Shown here: in pieces, positions 19,574-28,180 of the stretch
How positions within the stretch are numbered: the first letter of the stretch is position 1
Layout: every line of letters starts with the position of its first letter
Source: a bacterium
GTDB lineage: Bacteria > Electryoneota > AABM5-125-24 > Hatepunaeales > Hatepunaeaceae
Direction: 5' to 3'
DNA: 35,892 nucleotides
Assembly: GCA_021734165.1 (NCBI GenBank)
Contig: JAIPJL010000020.1
Coordinates: 1 to 35,892, forward strand
The notes under the pieces: generated by a model
The model's input: only the letters and a program-made list of their open reading frames with translations
Databases searched by the model: none
What the model was told of the DNA's origin: nothing
Translations under genes and position numbers: made by a program

Positions 19574-20635
19574 ATGAAACCACATGGCTGCCTCTGGCCA
19601 CTCAGTATCCCTTATCAAGCTGCCGTTCAGGTACGCAACAGACTGTATGACATTGGCGTATTAAAATCACAAAGTGTTAACGCTCCGGTAATCAGCGTAG
19701 GCAACATCTCCGTTGGAGGCACAGGTAAAACCCCTACGGTAATTCATCTATTAGAGCGTATTCGCAGACTGAGCGCAGGCAGAAAGATCAAAACCGCCGT
19801 TGTCAGCAGAGGGTATAAAGGGTTAGGAGGGGGAACTCAGGTTGTCGCTGACGGCAGAAAGCAGCTTGTTGATTTTATGACAGCAGGTGACGAGCCTGTT
19901 ATGATTGCCGAAGCTTCACCCGGAACGATTGTCATAACCGACGCCAACCGTGTGCGCGGCTGCGCGAAGGCAATCGATGAACTGAAAGCTAACCTGATAC
20001 TGCTTGACGATGGTTTTCAGCATCGCAGGCTAAACCGCAACCTTGACATTGTGCTGTTAGACGGTAGAAATCCACTCGGCAACAACCGACTGCTTCCGGC
20101 AGGATTTTTAAGGGAACCGGCGTCATCATTGAAGCGAGCGGATTTGATCGTGTTGTCGAAGGCTGTCGGAAATGATGAAGAACTCGCAGATCGCGCTAAG
20201 AAACTTGGTGAGCTACTTAAAAAGCCGGTAATTGCGACGCGGATGGTTAAGAAATACTGGCGTAGGCTTGACGGATCGGAGCTGTTGCAAGTTGAAGAGA
20301 TAAAGGGTAAGAAAACGCTGGCGTTTGCTGGGATCGCCCGACCGGAATACTTCTTTGATGACGTTGTGCAGCTTGGAGCCGATCTCGTCAGGTCGATTCC
20401 GCTTCCGGATCATTGCAGTTACAGCAAAGCTCAGCTTGATTATATATCGATGGAGTACGTTCGTGCAAAGTCAGAATGGCTGGTTACAACCTCCAAAGAT
20501 GCCCTGAAACTTCCTGCAATTATGCGTTTCCTGCCCGTTTATTATCTTGATACGGAGATAGAAGTTGTAGCAGGTGGTGATGTATTAGATGAGATGCTGC
20601 TTAAAACGATAAATGAGTTTGGGAGTGAGAAGTGA
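19574..20635 (+). CDS. lpxK: Tetraacyldisaccharide 4'-kinase
   Basis: 'VISVGNISVGGTGKTPTVIHL', 'VVSRGYKG', 'LILLDDGFQHRRLNRNLDIVLLDG', 'LPAGFLREP'. Confidence 0.94.
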   Translation: MKPHGCLWPLSIPYQAAVQVRNRLYDIGVLKSQSVNAPVISVGNISVGGTGKTPTVIHLLERIRRLSAGRKIKTAVVSRGYKGLGGGTQVVADGRKQLVDFMTAGDEPVMIAEASPGTIVITDANRVRGCAKAIDELKANLILLDDGFQHRRLNRNLDIVLLDGRNPLGNNRLLPAGFLREPASSLKRADLIVLSKAVGNDEELADRAKKLGELLKKPVIATRMVKKYWRRLDGSELLQVEEIKGKKTLAFAGIARPEYFFDDVVQLGADLVRSIPLPDHCSYSKAQLDYISMEYVRAKSEWLVTTSKDALKLPAIMRFLPVYYLDTEIEVVAGGDVLDEMLLKTINEFGSEK

Positions 20636-20652
20636 TGGAGATTGTCATTTAG

Positions 20653-20672
20653 AATAAACATTCTTGTTTGTC
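20653..20672. repeat. Second copy of the CAAACATTCTTGTTTG palindromic element
   Basis: AATAAACATTCTTGTTTGTC, 18/20 match to 13858-13877, in the gap after lpxK. Confidence 0.65.
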
Positions 20673-20683
20673 ATGTTTGTAAA

Positions 20684-20726
20684 AATCTTACTTCGATCCG
20701 TTCATTTGTGACATACAACACACATT
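20684..20726 (+). promoter_or_regulatory. Putative CRP/FNR-like upstream motif, copy 1
   Basis: aatcttacttcgatccgttcatTTGTGAcatacaACACAcatt; core TGTGA-N6-ACACA; similar to 28079-28118 (32/40 aligned bases by eye). Confidence 0.4.
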
Positions 20727-20811
20727 AGAGTAAAATTATGATTATATTGAAGTAAGCCAACTTGCAAATTTAAACAGCGATAATGTAGTCTTCAAAATTT
20801 TGAGGTTTATT

Positions 20812-21732
20812 ATGTTCCGACTGTTTACAGTACTTCTTATCATTCTGTCCTTAAATCAACTCATCATTGCACAACCTTTCGACAGTTTTACCGTGATCCC
20901 TGAAAATCCGATTGAAGGTGAAGATATAGTAACCAAGTTTGAGGGAGAGTTCAATCATACGGGATTCGATATTTACACTGAAGATTTTGAGATAGGTGAT
21001 CATGAACTATCGATTATTATAGGAATTATCGATTACGGTGTAGGTGGTCAGATGATTACTCCGTTCAAGCATAACCATATCTGGGGTGAGCTTGACGAAG
21101 GTGAATGGGAGTTGAATACTTTGGTTAGGTTTTATTACTGGTATGAGGAGGAAATGGAAGATCCTGAACTTGAAGATCAGTTTTCCTGGCAGTATGGATT
21201 TGATGTTGGTGAGGCTGAAGATGAAGTCAGGTTTTACATGGAGTTTCGAAGAGGCTGGCAGCTAATTTCCTTTCCGATTATACCAAATGAACGTGATGTT
21301 ACTGAATTATTCGCCGAACTCGCTGAAGATGACGATCGTTTTTCCCTGAAAGACTGCAATGGAAATTTTTATTACCCAAGATATGATTTTAATAGCATAA
21401 CGGAATGGGAACCTTTACAGGCATATTCCTTGAAATTAGGGGGATACTACAGAGAAATTATATTTACTGGTTGCCACCACGAAGAGAGAATGGAAACACC
21501 GATACAACTAACTGAGGGCTGGAATTTCGTTGCCTATCTTCCCGACAGAGAAATCCCCGCAGAGACTGCTTTCCGAAATATTAGCGAGCAATTGGTAATG
21601 GCTAAGGATTGCAGCGGAAATTTCTATAGTCCTGAAAACAACTATTGTAACATGTATCCACTGAAAAGACGACAAGGTTATTTTGTCAAGGTCAGCGAGG
21701 ATTGTGAATTAGTCTGGAACACTGAAGAATAA
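20812..21732 (+). CDS. Secreted protein of unknown function with an internally duplicated 'GW.(L/F)(I/V)(S/A)..P' domain
   Basis: Signal peptide MFRLFTVLLIILSLNQLIIAQPF; two repeats: 'GWQLISFPI...LKDCNGNFYYP...YSLKL' and 'GWNFVAYLP...AKDCSGNFYSP...YFVKV'. ATG 20812 preferred over the TTG start at 20800. Confidence 0.65.
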   Translation: MFRLFTVLLIILSLNQLIIAQPFDSFTVIPENPIEGEDIVTKFEGEFNHTGFDIYTEDFEIGDHELSIIIGIIDYGVGGQMITPFKHNHIWGELDEGEWELNTLVRFYYWYEEEMEDPELEDQFSWQYGFDVGEAEDEVRFYMEFRRGWQLISFPIIPNERDVTELFAELAEDDDRFSLKDCNGNFYYPRYDFNSITEWEPLQAYSLKLGGYYREIIFTGCHHEERMETPIQLTEGWNFVAYLPDREIPAETAFRNISEQLVMAKDCSGNFYSPENNYCNMYPLKRRQGYFVKVSEDCELVWNTEE

Positions 21733-21798
21733 CTTAGTTATTAAGTTGAAAATAAGTGGCGTCATGTGTCCTCGATACTTTTGAGATATTACCTTTAT

Positions 21799-21884
21799 GT
21801 GTCATTCCGGCGAAAGCCGGAATCCATAATGTTAGCATTATTAAGTGCTTAGCTTGTCTGGGTTCCTACCTTCGCAGGAATGAA
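21799..21884. repeat. 'VIPAKAGI'-type interspersed repeat (degraded copy)
   Basis: gtCATTCCGGCgaaaGCCGGAATcc ... ctgggttcctaccttcgcaggaatga; perfect 8-bp stem ATTCCGGC-GAAA-GCCGGAAT and terminal TCATTCC/GGAATGA inversion. Confidence 0.75.
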
Positions 21885-21970
21885 GATCTTAATCTTCTAA
21901 ATATTTCAAAGGCCTCGGGGACATGTGACAGCACTCTAAAATTATTTGCGAATTTAAACAGTTTTACGGA

Positions 21971-22018
21971 CAATCCTCCCCCTTACGGAGTAGGGGGGAA
22001 TTAAAGGGGGGTTTCCTT
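21971..22018. repeat. C/G-tract intergenic repeat (cctcccccttacggagtaggggggaattaaaggggggtttcc)
   Basis: Intergenic poly-C/poly-G palindromic segment of the type often found dispersed in metagenome-derived bacteria; only one copy in the window. Confidence 0.45.
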
Positions 22019-22072
22019 AGTTAAAACGACTTTTAACTACTAACTATTCTGTTTTTTGGGGAGATTCGGCTC

Positions 22073-23707
22073 ATGAAAAACATCACATCACTACTTTGCC
22101 TGTTCTGCATAGTAATTCTCACCAGCTCCGCCACCGCAGACGTCTGGATACCGCCCTGGGGTGAAGCGGTTTATGATTCCATTCACATCGATATCAATGT
22201 CCGGGAAAACCAGACTGTCCTGGAAGTCACTACCATGACAGGAGTCAGAAAACTCGTCAGCGACGATTATTTGCTTCATTTTGCGCGCGGTTCCATGATT
22301 GGGAATCTCCACGAAGAGAGCGCCGAAGCCAACGTCTCCGACCAATTGACGTCCTTCGAAGCGGACGGCGATCTGATTGAACTGACCTACTTAAGCACTC
22401 TCGCTCAAGAGGAGGAGCTCTCACTCTCGGTTTACAGCAGATATGTTTATAACCATGACAATCCGCAGGAAGCCTTAAACCAGTTTATTTTCAGTCAGGT
22501 TTTCCAACGAACATCCGATGATTCAGCATGGTGGTGGGCGGACTGTACTCCAGTCTATGAAGATGCCGGTGTGCAGGTTGCTGTTAAATCAAATATCGAA
22601 ATAACTGCTTGGACATGGAATTCAGTGAACGACAGTTGGGGAAGACCTGTTTCCGGTGAAGGTTTTTCTGCTGACGGAGAAATGTACTATTCATGGTATA
22701 GGGATTCGGAATGGCTCGGATACCAGATGAAGATCGTGCTTGACAACGAAGGAGCAACGGCTGATTCTCTCTTCGAGGATGTCTTATACGAACTTACACC
22801 TGAAATTCGCTTAAGAACTCCCGATTTGATCCTCGAAGAAGATGTGAGAATCACTCTCTCAAAATATCCTGATTACCCCGAAACTGATAATTACGATTAT
22901 TACATGGTGGCGGACATCAGCCTGAATCCCAATCTGGCGCTGGACCTCGCCCCCATGTGGTTGTGGTTTCCGAATGATCAGACAGTTAGTCCGGAAGTTC
23001 AGTTAAAAGGATATTTTGCGAAGGGAGCATGGGGACATTTTCCCGAAGAATATCGCGAGCAGTCACTTGAAGTCAGACAGGGACGAGTGAATGATCAGGA
23101 CGGTTTCTACATTAAGATACCGACGCTTGAGGTTAAATTTCAGGATCCGAACAATATCTGGTTCTGGAGCGATCCCAATCTGCATGTCGAGGTATGCCAG
23201 GACGTCAATTGCAACTCAGCACGTTTTATCCTGATCACTGCGCCTCTCGAACCGTCACGCATACGTTTTACCATCCCTGACTGGAAATACTTCAACACCT
23301 GGGAGAATCCGCTTGAAGAGGTTAGTATTGAGCGCCAGAGAATCGGCAACGTCCTGACATTCAGCGGTAACTGTCCCGAACCCGGAATCGCCGGCGTAAC
23401 CTGGAGTAGTGAATCCGCGCCTGAACAGGAACCCGACCTGCCAGAACGATTCGAGCTGACAGGAATCTACCCCAATCCCTTCAACTCAACCACGACGATC
23501 AGCTACACTCTGCCACAGCAGTCAGATGTCTCGCTTTCGGTTTACGATCCACTTGGTCAGAGAGTAGCAACATTGCTGAATGGAAATGAAAATGCAGGAT
23601 ATCATTCAGTTAATCTGAACGCAAACGACCTGCCGTCAGGACTGTATCTCGTCAGATTGACTGCGTCAGGGTATGTTTTTACAGAGAAGGTGATGTTAAT
23701 CAAATAA
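22073..23707 (+). CDS. Secreted protein of unknown function with type-A T9SS sorting domain
   Basis: Signal peptide; C-terminus 'FELTGIYPNPFNSTTTISYTLPQQSDVSLSVYDPLGQRVATLLNGNENAGYHSVNLNANDLPSGLYLVRLTASGYVFTEKVMLIK'. Confidence 0.8.
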   Translation: MKNITSLLCLFCIVILTSSATADVWIPPWGEAVYDSIHIDINVRENQTVLEVTTMTGVRKLVSDDYLLHFARGSMIGNLHEESAEANVSDQLTSFEADGDLIELTYLSTLAQEEELSLSVYSRYVYNHDNPQEALNQFIFSQVFQRTSDDSAWWWADCTPVYEDAGVQVAVKSNIEITAWTWNSVNDSWGRPVSGEGFSADGEMYYSWYRDSEWLGYQMKIVLDNEGATADSLFEDVLYELTPEIRLRTPDLILEEDVRITLSKYPDYPETDNYDYYMVADISLNPNLALDLAPMWLWFPNDQTVSPEVQLKGYFAKGAWGHFPEEYREQSLEVRQGRVNDQDGFYIKIPTLEVKFQDPNNIWFWSDPNLHVEVCQDVNCNSARFILITAPLEPSRIRFTIPDWKYFNTWENPLEEVSIERQRIGNVLTFSGNCPEPGIAGVTWSSESAPEQEPDLPERFELTGIYPNPFNSTTTISYTLPQQSDVSLSVYDPLGQRVATLLNGNENAGYHSVNLNANDLPSGLYLVRLTASGYVFTEKVMLIK

Positions 23708-23720
23708 GGAGGATTTAAAA

Positions 23721-25835
23721 ATGAAATACTCACGTCTATCATTCCTATTTATCCTGTTTGTCCTGATATTTTATACTTCTTCGCTTACTGCAAGGACTGA
23801 AATTCAGCGGATCGGCTGGACGATGAATCTATGGGCACGTGTTGTAGATATAGATATTCAAGGAGATTATGTGTATCTAATTGACTACCAAACAGGAATT
23901 ATCGTCATGGACGTTTCCGATCCTGCTAACCCGAAATGCGTGGATGTTTTTAACAATCCTGAAAAGTCAGATGGCATTCTAATTAACAGAGAGCGAGCCT
24001 ATGCTTCATCTGATCATGGTGCGATGATTCTAGATATCAGCGATCCTGAAAATGTTCGTCAGATTGGATATATAGATGAGAATTATCAGATATATGGTGG
24101 TTCAATAATGAATGATGTTGGTTATTTCGGCAGGTATATTGTAGATTTAAGTGATCTGGATCATCCTCTTACAACTTCAGATGATGAGATTCCATACTCG
24201 GTTTATGATACCGATGTTGATACGAATTATTATTATGTCGGAGGTCCGCAATATTTTTATATTTACAATTTATCCAATTTGGAAGATCCAAGACGTATTG
24301 GTTATTGTGAATTAGAAAGAGGACTTTCCGTACAAGCTGCTGGGGAATACATTTACGTAGCTACTTCAAATGGAGGATTGAGAGTCATCGATGCTACACG
24401 TCCCCAAAGACCGAACGTCATCGAGTCGGATACGGATACTCTGACCAATGTCTGGGTTGTGAAAACTGCTGGTGATTATGCTTATGCGGGAGGTTCTTTC
24501 GGACTATGCTCTGTGGATATTTCAGATAGAAGTCATCCGGTGTGTCTTAACGCGACAGGAACGCGGGTAAGGAGATTAGCTCTGCAGAATAACTATGCCT
24601 ATGGCACTGATCAGGACAAGCTTATGATTTTCGATATTTCAGATCCAGATAATCTCGTGCAGGTTTGCGATCATATGGAAGACAGGGGTGCAAGAGCGGT
24701 GGATGTGGTCGGTAATCTGGCTTATGTATCGTCAATCGGTTCGGACAGTCTTGGCTTGTACGTTTTGAATGTATCCGATCCTGCTAAACCGGAAATAATT
24801 GGTATTCTGAATAATAGTAAAAGGATGTATGAGATTGAAATCAGAGGTGATTATGCTTATACCGCCGCTTGGTCGAACGGTTTTAGGATAATAAATGTCG
24901 CTGATCCAGACAACATGTTTGAGATATATGAAAATCGATTTCATTATGCACAGCGTGTTACTCTAAATGGAGATTATGCTTTTGTTTCGACTAATAACGG
25001 GCGTAATTGCTATGAGCTTCATATTTTCGATATCTCTGATCCTGAAAACTGCGAGGAAATCCATGTAATGGAGGGAGAGTTCTGGACGTGCGCATCATCG
25101 GATGATCTGCTTTATGTATCGACTCCTGATTCGGGAATGCAAATATACAATATCAGCAATCCGGCTGAACCGGAACGAATTGCCAGCTATATGACATACA
25201 ACCGTGTTGAAGACATAGAATTATCGGACAATTTATGTTTCATTACAACAGGAGAAACGGGATTGAGAATTCTCGATGTATCGGTGCCTTCGGAACCGCG
25301 CTCAATAAGATTTTATAATACAATTGGAACAGCTTACGATATTGAAATAGAGGATAATCATGTTTATATATGTGATGGTGAATACGGTTTTCTTGTGCTC
25401 GATATTACTGACCCTGAACAGCCCGTAGAAATTGGTTATTCCTGTCAACCATTACAAGCAGAAAAAATTGAAGTTGAAAATGGTCTGGTATTTATTCCGG
25501 AAAATTACAGACTTGAGATTTATGACGCCCGTCTGGTATTGGGTGTAAAGAAAGAAAATATCAAAATACCAGATAATTATGAACTCCTGACCGCCTACCC
25601 CAATCCCTTCAACTCAACAACAACCATCACTTACGGACTCGCTAAATCAGCCCCTACGCGATTGATGCTCTATGATCTCACCGGACGCGAGGTTTTAACA
25701 CTATATGAAGGATTTAAACAGGCGGGTTGCCATACAGCAACTTTAACAGCGGGTGATCTGGCATCAGGACTATATTTCGTGAGGTTGAATGCAGGTGGAT
25801 TCAGGCAGTCAAGGAAGGTTGTGCTGGTCAGGTAG
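23721..25835 (+). CDS. LVIVD-repeat beta-propeller secreted protein with type-A T9SS sorting domain
   Basis: Signal peptide; about 14 repeats of ~40 aa with '(D/N)YAY....GL.(I/V)(I/V)D(I/V)SDPENP..IG'; C-term 'LTAYPNPFNSTTTITYGLAKSAPTRLMLYDLTGREVLTL...GLYFVRLNAGGFRQSRKVVLVR'. Confidence 0.85.
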   Translation: MKYSRLSFLFILFVLIFYTSSLTARTEIQRIGWTMNLWARVVDIDIQGDYVYLIDYQTGIIVMDVSDPANPKCVDVFNNPEKSDGILINRERAYASSDHGAMILDISDPENVRQIGYIDENYQIYGGSIMNDVGYFGRYIVDLSDLDHPLTTSDDEIPYSVYDTDVDTNYYYVGGPQYFYIYNLSNLEDPRRIGYCELERGLSVQAAGEYIYVATSNGGLRVIDATRPQRPNVIESDTDTLTNVWVVKTAGDYAYAGGSFGLCSVDISDRSHPVCLNATGTRVRRLALQNNYAYGTDQDKLMIFDISDPDNLVQVCDHMEDRGARAVDVVGNLAYVSSIGSDSLGLYVLNVSDPAKPEIIGILNNSKRMYEIEIRGDYAYTAAWSNGFRIINVADPDNMFEIYENRFHYAQRVTLNGDYAFVSTNNGRNCYELHIFDISDPENCEEIHVMEGEFWTCASSDDLLYVSTPDSGMQIYNISNPAEPERIASYMTYNRVEDIELSDNLCFITTGETGLRILDVSVPSEPRSIRFYNTIGTAYDIEIEDNHVYICDGEYGFLVLDITDPEQPVEIGYSCQPLQAEKIEVENGLVFIPENYRLEIYDARLVLGVKKENIKIPDNYELLTAYPNPFNSTTTITYGLAKSAPTRLMLYDLTGREVLTLYEGFKQAGCHTATLTAGDLASGLYFVRLNAGGFRQSRKVVLVR

Positions 25836-25846
25836 AGTTCTGAGTT

Positions 25847-25881
25847 CAAGCTTCAGCTTGTTTTCTGCAACCTAAAGGTTG
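25847..25881. repeat. Pair of small palindromes CAAGC-TTCA-GCTTG and CAACC-TAAA-GGTTG
   Basis: Two consecutive perfect 5-bp stems with 4-nt loops immediately after a CDS. Confidence 0.5.
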
Positions 25882-25967
25882 AACATGAAGTGCCTTTCAC
25901 TCTAAACTATGGACTTTTGACTTTCGATTTTCGACTTTCGACTTAATTCGTAATTGTTTCGTTACTT

Positions 25968-26049
25968 TTCCGTCACATTTCCGTCACACCCTCTAACCCT
26001 TACCCTGTAAGGCTTTCCGCCGATTCTGTGACGATGTGACGATAATTTT
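25968..26049 (+). repeat. 82-bp inverted repeat, left copy, flanking the DASS transporter gene
   Basis: ttccgtcacatttccgtcacaccctctaacccttaccctgtaaggctttccgccgattctgtgacgatgtgacgataatttt; reverse complement of 27856-27937 with 4 mismatches (78/82). Confidence 0.93.
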
Positions 26050-26151
26050 GGGTATGCCCCCCTTTTTTTGTGCCGTGCTCTGAAGTGAAACATGACTTCT
26101 GCAGAATAATGTTGATATGTTAAAACGAATCGATTTGCGGAAAAATCCAGC

Positions 26152-26180
26152 TTGACAAACAGAAATGTTTATCCTACTAT
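26152..26180 (+). promoter_or_regulatory. Putative sigma70-type promoter
   Basis: TTGACA - 17 nt - TACTAT, about 30 nt upstream of the TTG start at 26212. Confidence 0.5.
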
Positions 26181-26211
26181 AGAATTATAAAATGTAATCC
26201 AGGGAATCATC

Positions 26212-27741
26212 TTGCAGAATAACGAAGGCTACAGCTTAAGGCAGAAAACTGGTCTGATATTGGGACCAGCGCTTTTTTTGATCGTTCTGTTCATCCTCAA
26301 ACCGAATCCCGCTAACCCAGCAGTCGCGAAAACCGCTGCCATAGCAGCGCTGATTGCCACCTGGTGGATCACCGAAGCCCTACCAATTCCGGTCACCTCT
26401 CTCCTGCCGGTTGTGCTCTTTCCCCTGCTTAGTGTGATGAAAGGCAGAGAAGTCGCATCCAGTTATATGAACTCCAGCATTTTCCTCTTCATGGGAGGTT
26501 TCCTGATTGCCTTGTCAATAGAGAAATGGCAGTTGCACCGCCGGATTGCGTTGAACATCCTTAGAGTTCTCGGAGATAATCCTCGAAAGTTAATCCTGGG
26601 ATTTATGATAGCCACAGCCGGACTATCCATGTGGATTTCCAACACTGCCACAGCCATGATGATGCTGCCGATTGCAATAGCTGTGATTACGAAGGCTGAT
26701 GATGCAATTAAAGACGATAAAGCCCGCGCTAACTTCTCCCTTGCGCTGATGCTGGCTATCGCCTACTCTGCGAGTATCGGTGGGATTGGAACGCTGATTG
26801 GCACTCCTCCCAATCTCGCATTTTCAAGGATATTCGTTATCACATTTCCAAAAGCTCCTCCGATTACATTCGCACAGTGGCTGATGATGACAATGCCGTT
26901 GGTTATTTTATTTCTTGGAATAACGTGGGTACTCATGGTCAGAGTACTCGTTCCGGTGAAAAACGAGGGCTTTGCTGGAGGCAAGGATATTGTCAGGCAG
27001 GAATTAAAGCAACTTGGTGAAGTTACAACAGCGGAGCGGCGCATCGGAGCGGTTTTCGCCTTGACAGCGTTACTCTGGATTTTTCGTTCAAACATTGATC
27101 TGGGATTTATGGTGATACCCGGCTGGTCGAACCTGCTCGGACTGGAAGGCATGGTCGATGACGGAACGGTTGCGGTTGCGATGGGGACGTTATTGTTTAT
27201 TATACCTTCAGGTAAAGGCTCAGGGAAATTCCTTATCGACTGGCAGACGGCATTGAAATTGCCTTGGGGAATATTATTGCTTTTTGGAGGCGGTTTTGCG
27301 CTGGCGAAGGGATTCAAGGTTTCGGGGCTTTCGGAGTATATCGGTAACGGGTTGGCAGGACTGGCTGATGTGCCGTCGGTGGTGATGGTGGCTGGGACTT
27401 CAACGCTCTTAACATTCCTGACGGAACTGACCAGTAACACAGGCACGACGGAGATGATACTACCGGTTCTCGCTGCTCTCGCTGTTGCTGTTAAGGTTCA
27501 TCCTTTGTTACTGATGCTGCCCGCGACGATATCGGCATCCTGCGCATTTATGCTGCCGGTAGCGACGCCTCCCAATGCGATAGTCTTCGGATCAGGACGA
27601 GTACCGATAGCTAAGATGGCTATGGTTGGCATTGGGCTGAACCTTATTGGTATTGTGTTGGTAACGAGTCTCGTTATGCTGGTGATAGCACCGTTGTTTG
27701 GACTGCTGGGAGGAGAACTGCCCTCATGGATGTTTAATTAA
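26212..27741 (+). CDS. DASS/SLC13 family sodium:dicarboxylate/sulfate symporter
   Basis: 'AAIAALIATWWITEALPIPVTSLLPVVLFPLLSV', 'IFLFMGGFLIALSIEKWQLHRRIAL', 'MWISNTATAMMMLPIAIAV', 'GGIGTLIGTPPN', 'ELTSNTGTTEMILPVL', 'ISASCAFMLPVATPPNAIVFGSG'. Confidence 0.93.
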   Translation: MQNNEGYSLRQKTGLILGPALFLIVLFILKPNPANPAVAKTAAIAALIATWWITEALPIPVTSLLPVVLFPLLSVMKGREVASSYMNSSIFLFMGGFLIALSIEKWQLHRRIALNILRVLGDNPRKLILGFMIATAGLSMWISNTATAMMMLPIAIAVITKADDAIKDDKARANFSLALMLAIAYSASIGGIGTLIGTPPNLAFSRIFVITFPKAPPITFAQWLMMTMPLVILFLGITWVLMVRVLVPVKNEGFAGGKDIVRQELKQLGEVTTAERRIGAVFALTALLWIFRSNIDLGFMVIPGWSNLLGLEGMVDDGTVAVAMGTLLFIIPSGKGSGKFLIDWQTALKLPWGILLLFGGGFALAKGFKVSGLSEYIGNGLAGLADVPSVVMVAGTSTLLTFLTELTSNTGTTEMILPVLAALAVAVKVHPLLLMLPATISASCAFMLPVATPPNAIVFGSGRVPIAKMAMVGIGLNLIGIVLVTSLVMLVIAPLFGLLGGELPSWMFN

Positions 27742-27855
27742 TATTGAATTTTGGATTATTGCTAAGAGTTCGCCTCGCAATATTTTGATAATATGAAATA
27801 TTTCTCTAAAGAAGTCAAATCTCATGACAGTTTTCGGGAAAGTATCTGGGCAATG

Positions 27856-27937
27856 AAAATTATCGTCACATCGTCACAGAATCAGCGGTAAGCCTTACCG
27901 GGTAAGGCTTAGAGGGTGTGACGGAAATGTGACGGAA
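27856..27937 (-). repeat. 82-bp inverted repeat, right copy, flanking the DASS transporter gene
   Basis: aaaattatcgtcacatcgtcacagaatcagcggtaagccttaccgggtaaggcttagagggtgtgacggaaatgtgacggaa; reverse complement of 25968-26049 with 4 mismatches. Confidence 0.93.
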
Positions 27938-28078
27938 GTGATAAAGAAGTTCACATGTTTGTAAGTTTCAAGTTGTATGAAAATTTAGATTTTGGATTTT
28001 GAATTATTAGGTGATAGGGTAATCTGCTGAGTTTTAATGCAGGAGTAACGAAATTTGCTTCGTTGATTTTATAAAACA

Positions 28079-28118
28079 AATTTCATTTCAACCATTCAAT
28101 TGTGACAGACAGCACATT
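28079..28118 (+). promoter_or_regulatory. Putative CRP/FNR-like upstream motif, copy 2
   Basis: aatttcatttcaaccattcaatTGTGAcagacaGCACAtt; core TGTGA-N6-GCACA; similar to 20684-20726. Confidence 0.4.
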
Positions 28119-28180
28119 CAAGGAGTTGAAATCAGCATATATTACTCACAACCATTCCAATCCTAAACAGGTGAACAAAT

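Noticed and set aside
26763-27446. 227-aa minus-strand ORF inside the DASS transporter
   Set aside because: Antisense to a well-supported transporter CDS; Pro/Ser/Thr-rich composition without recognisable motifs.
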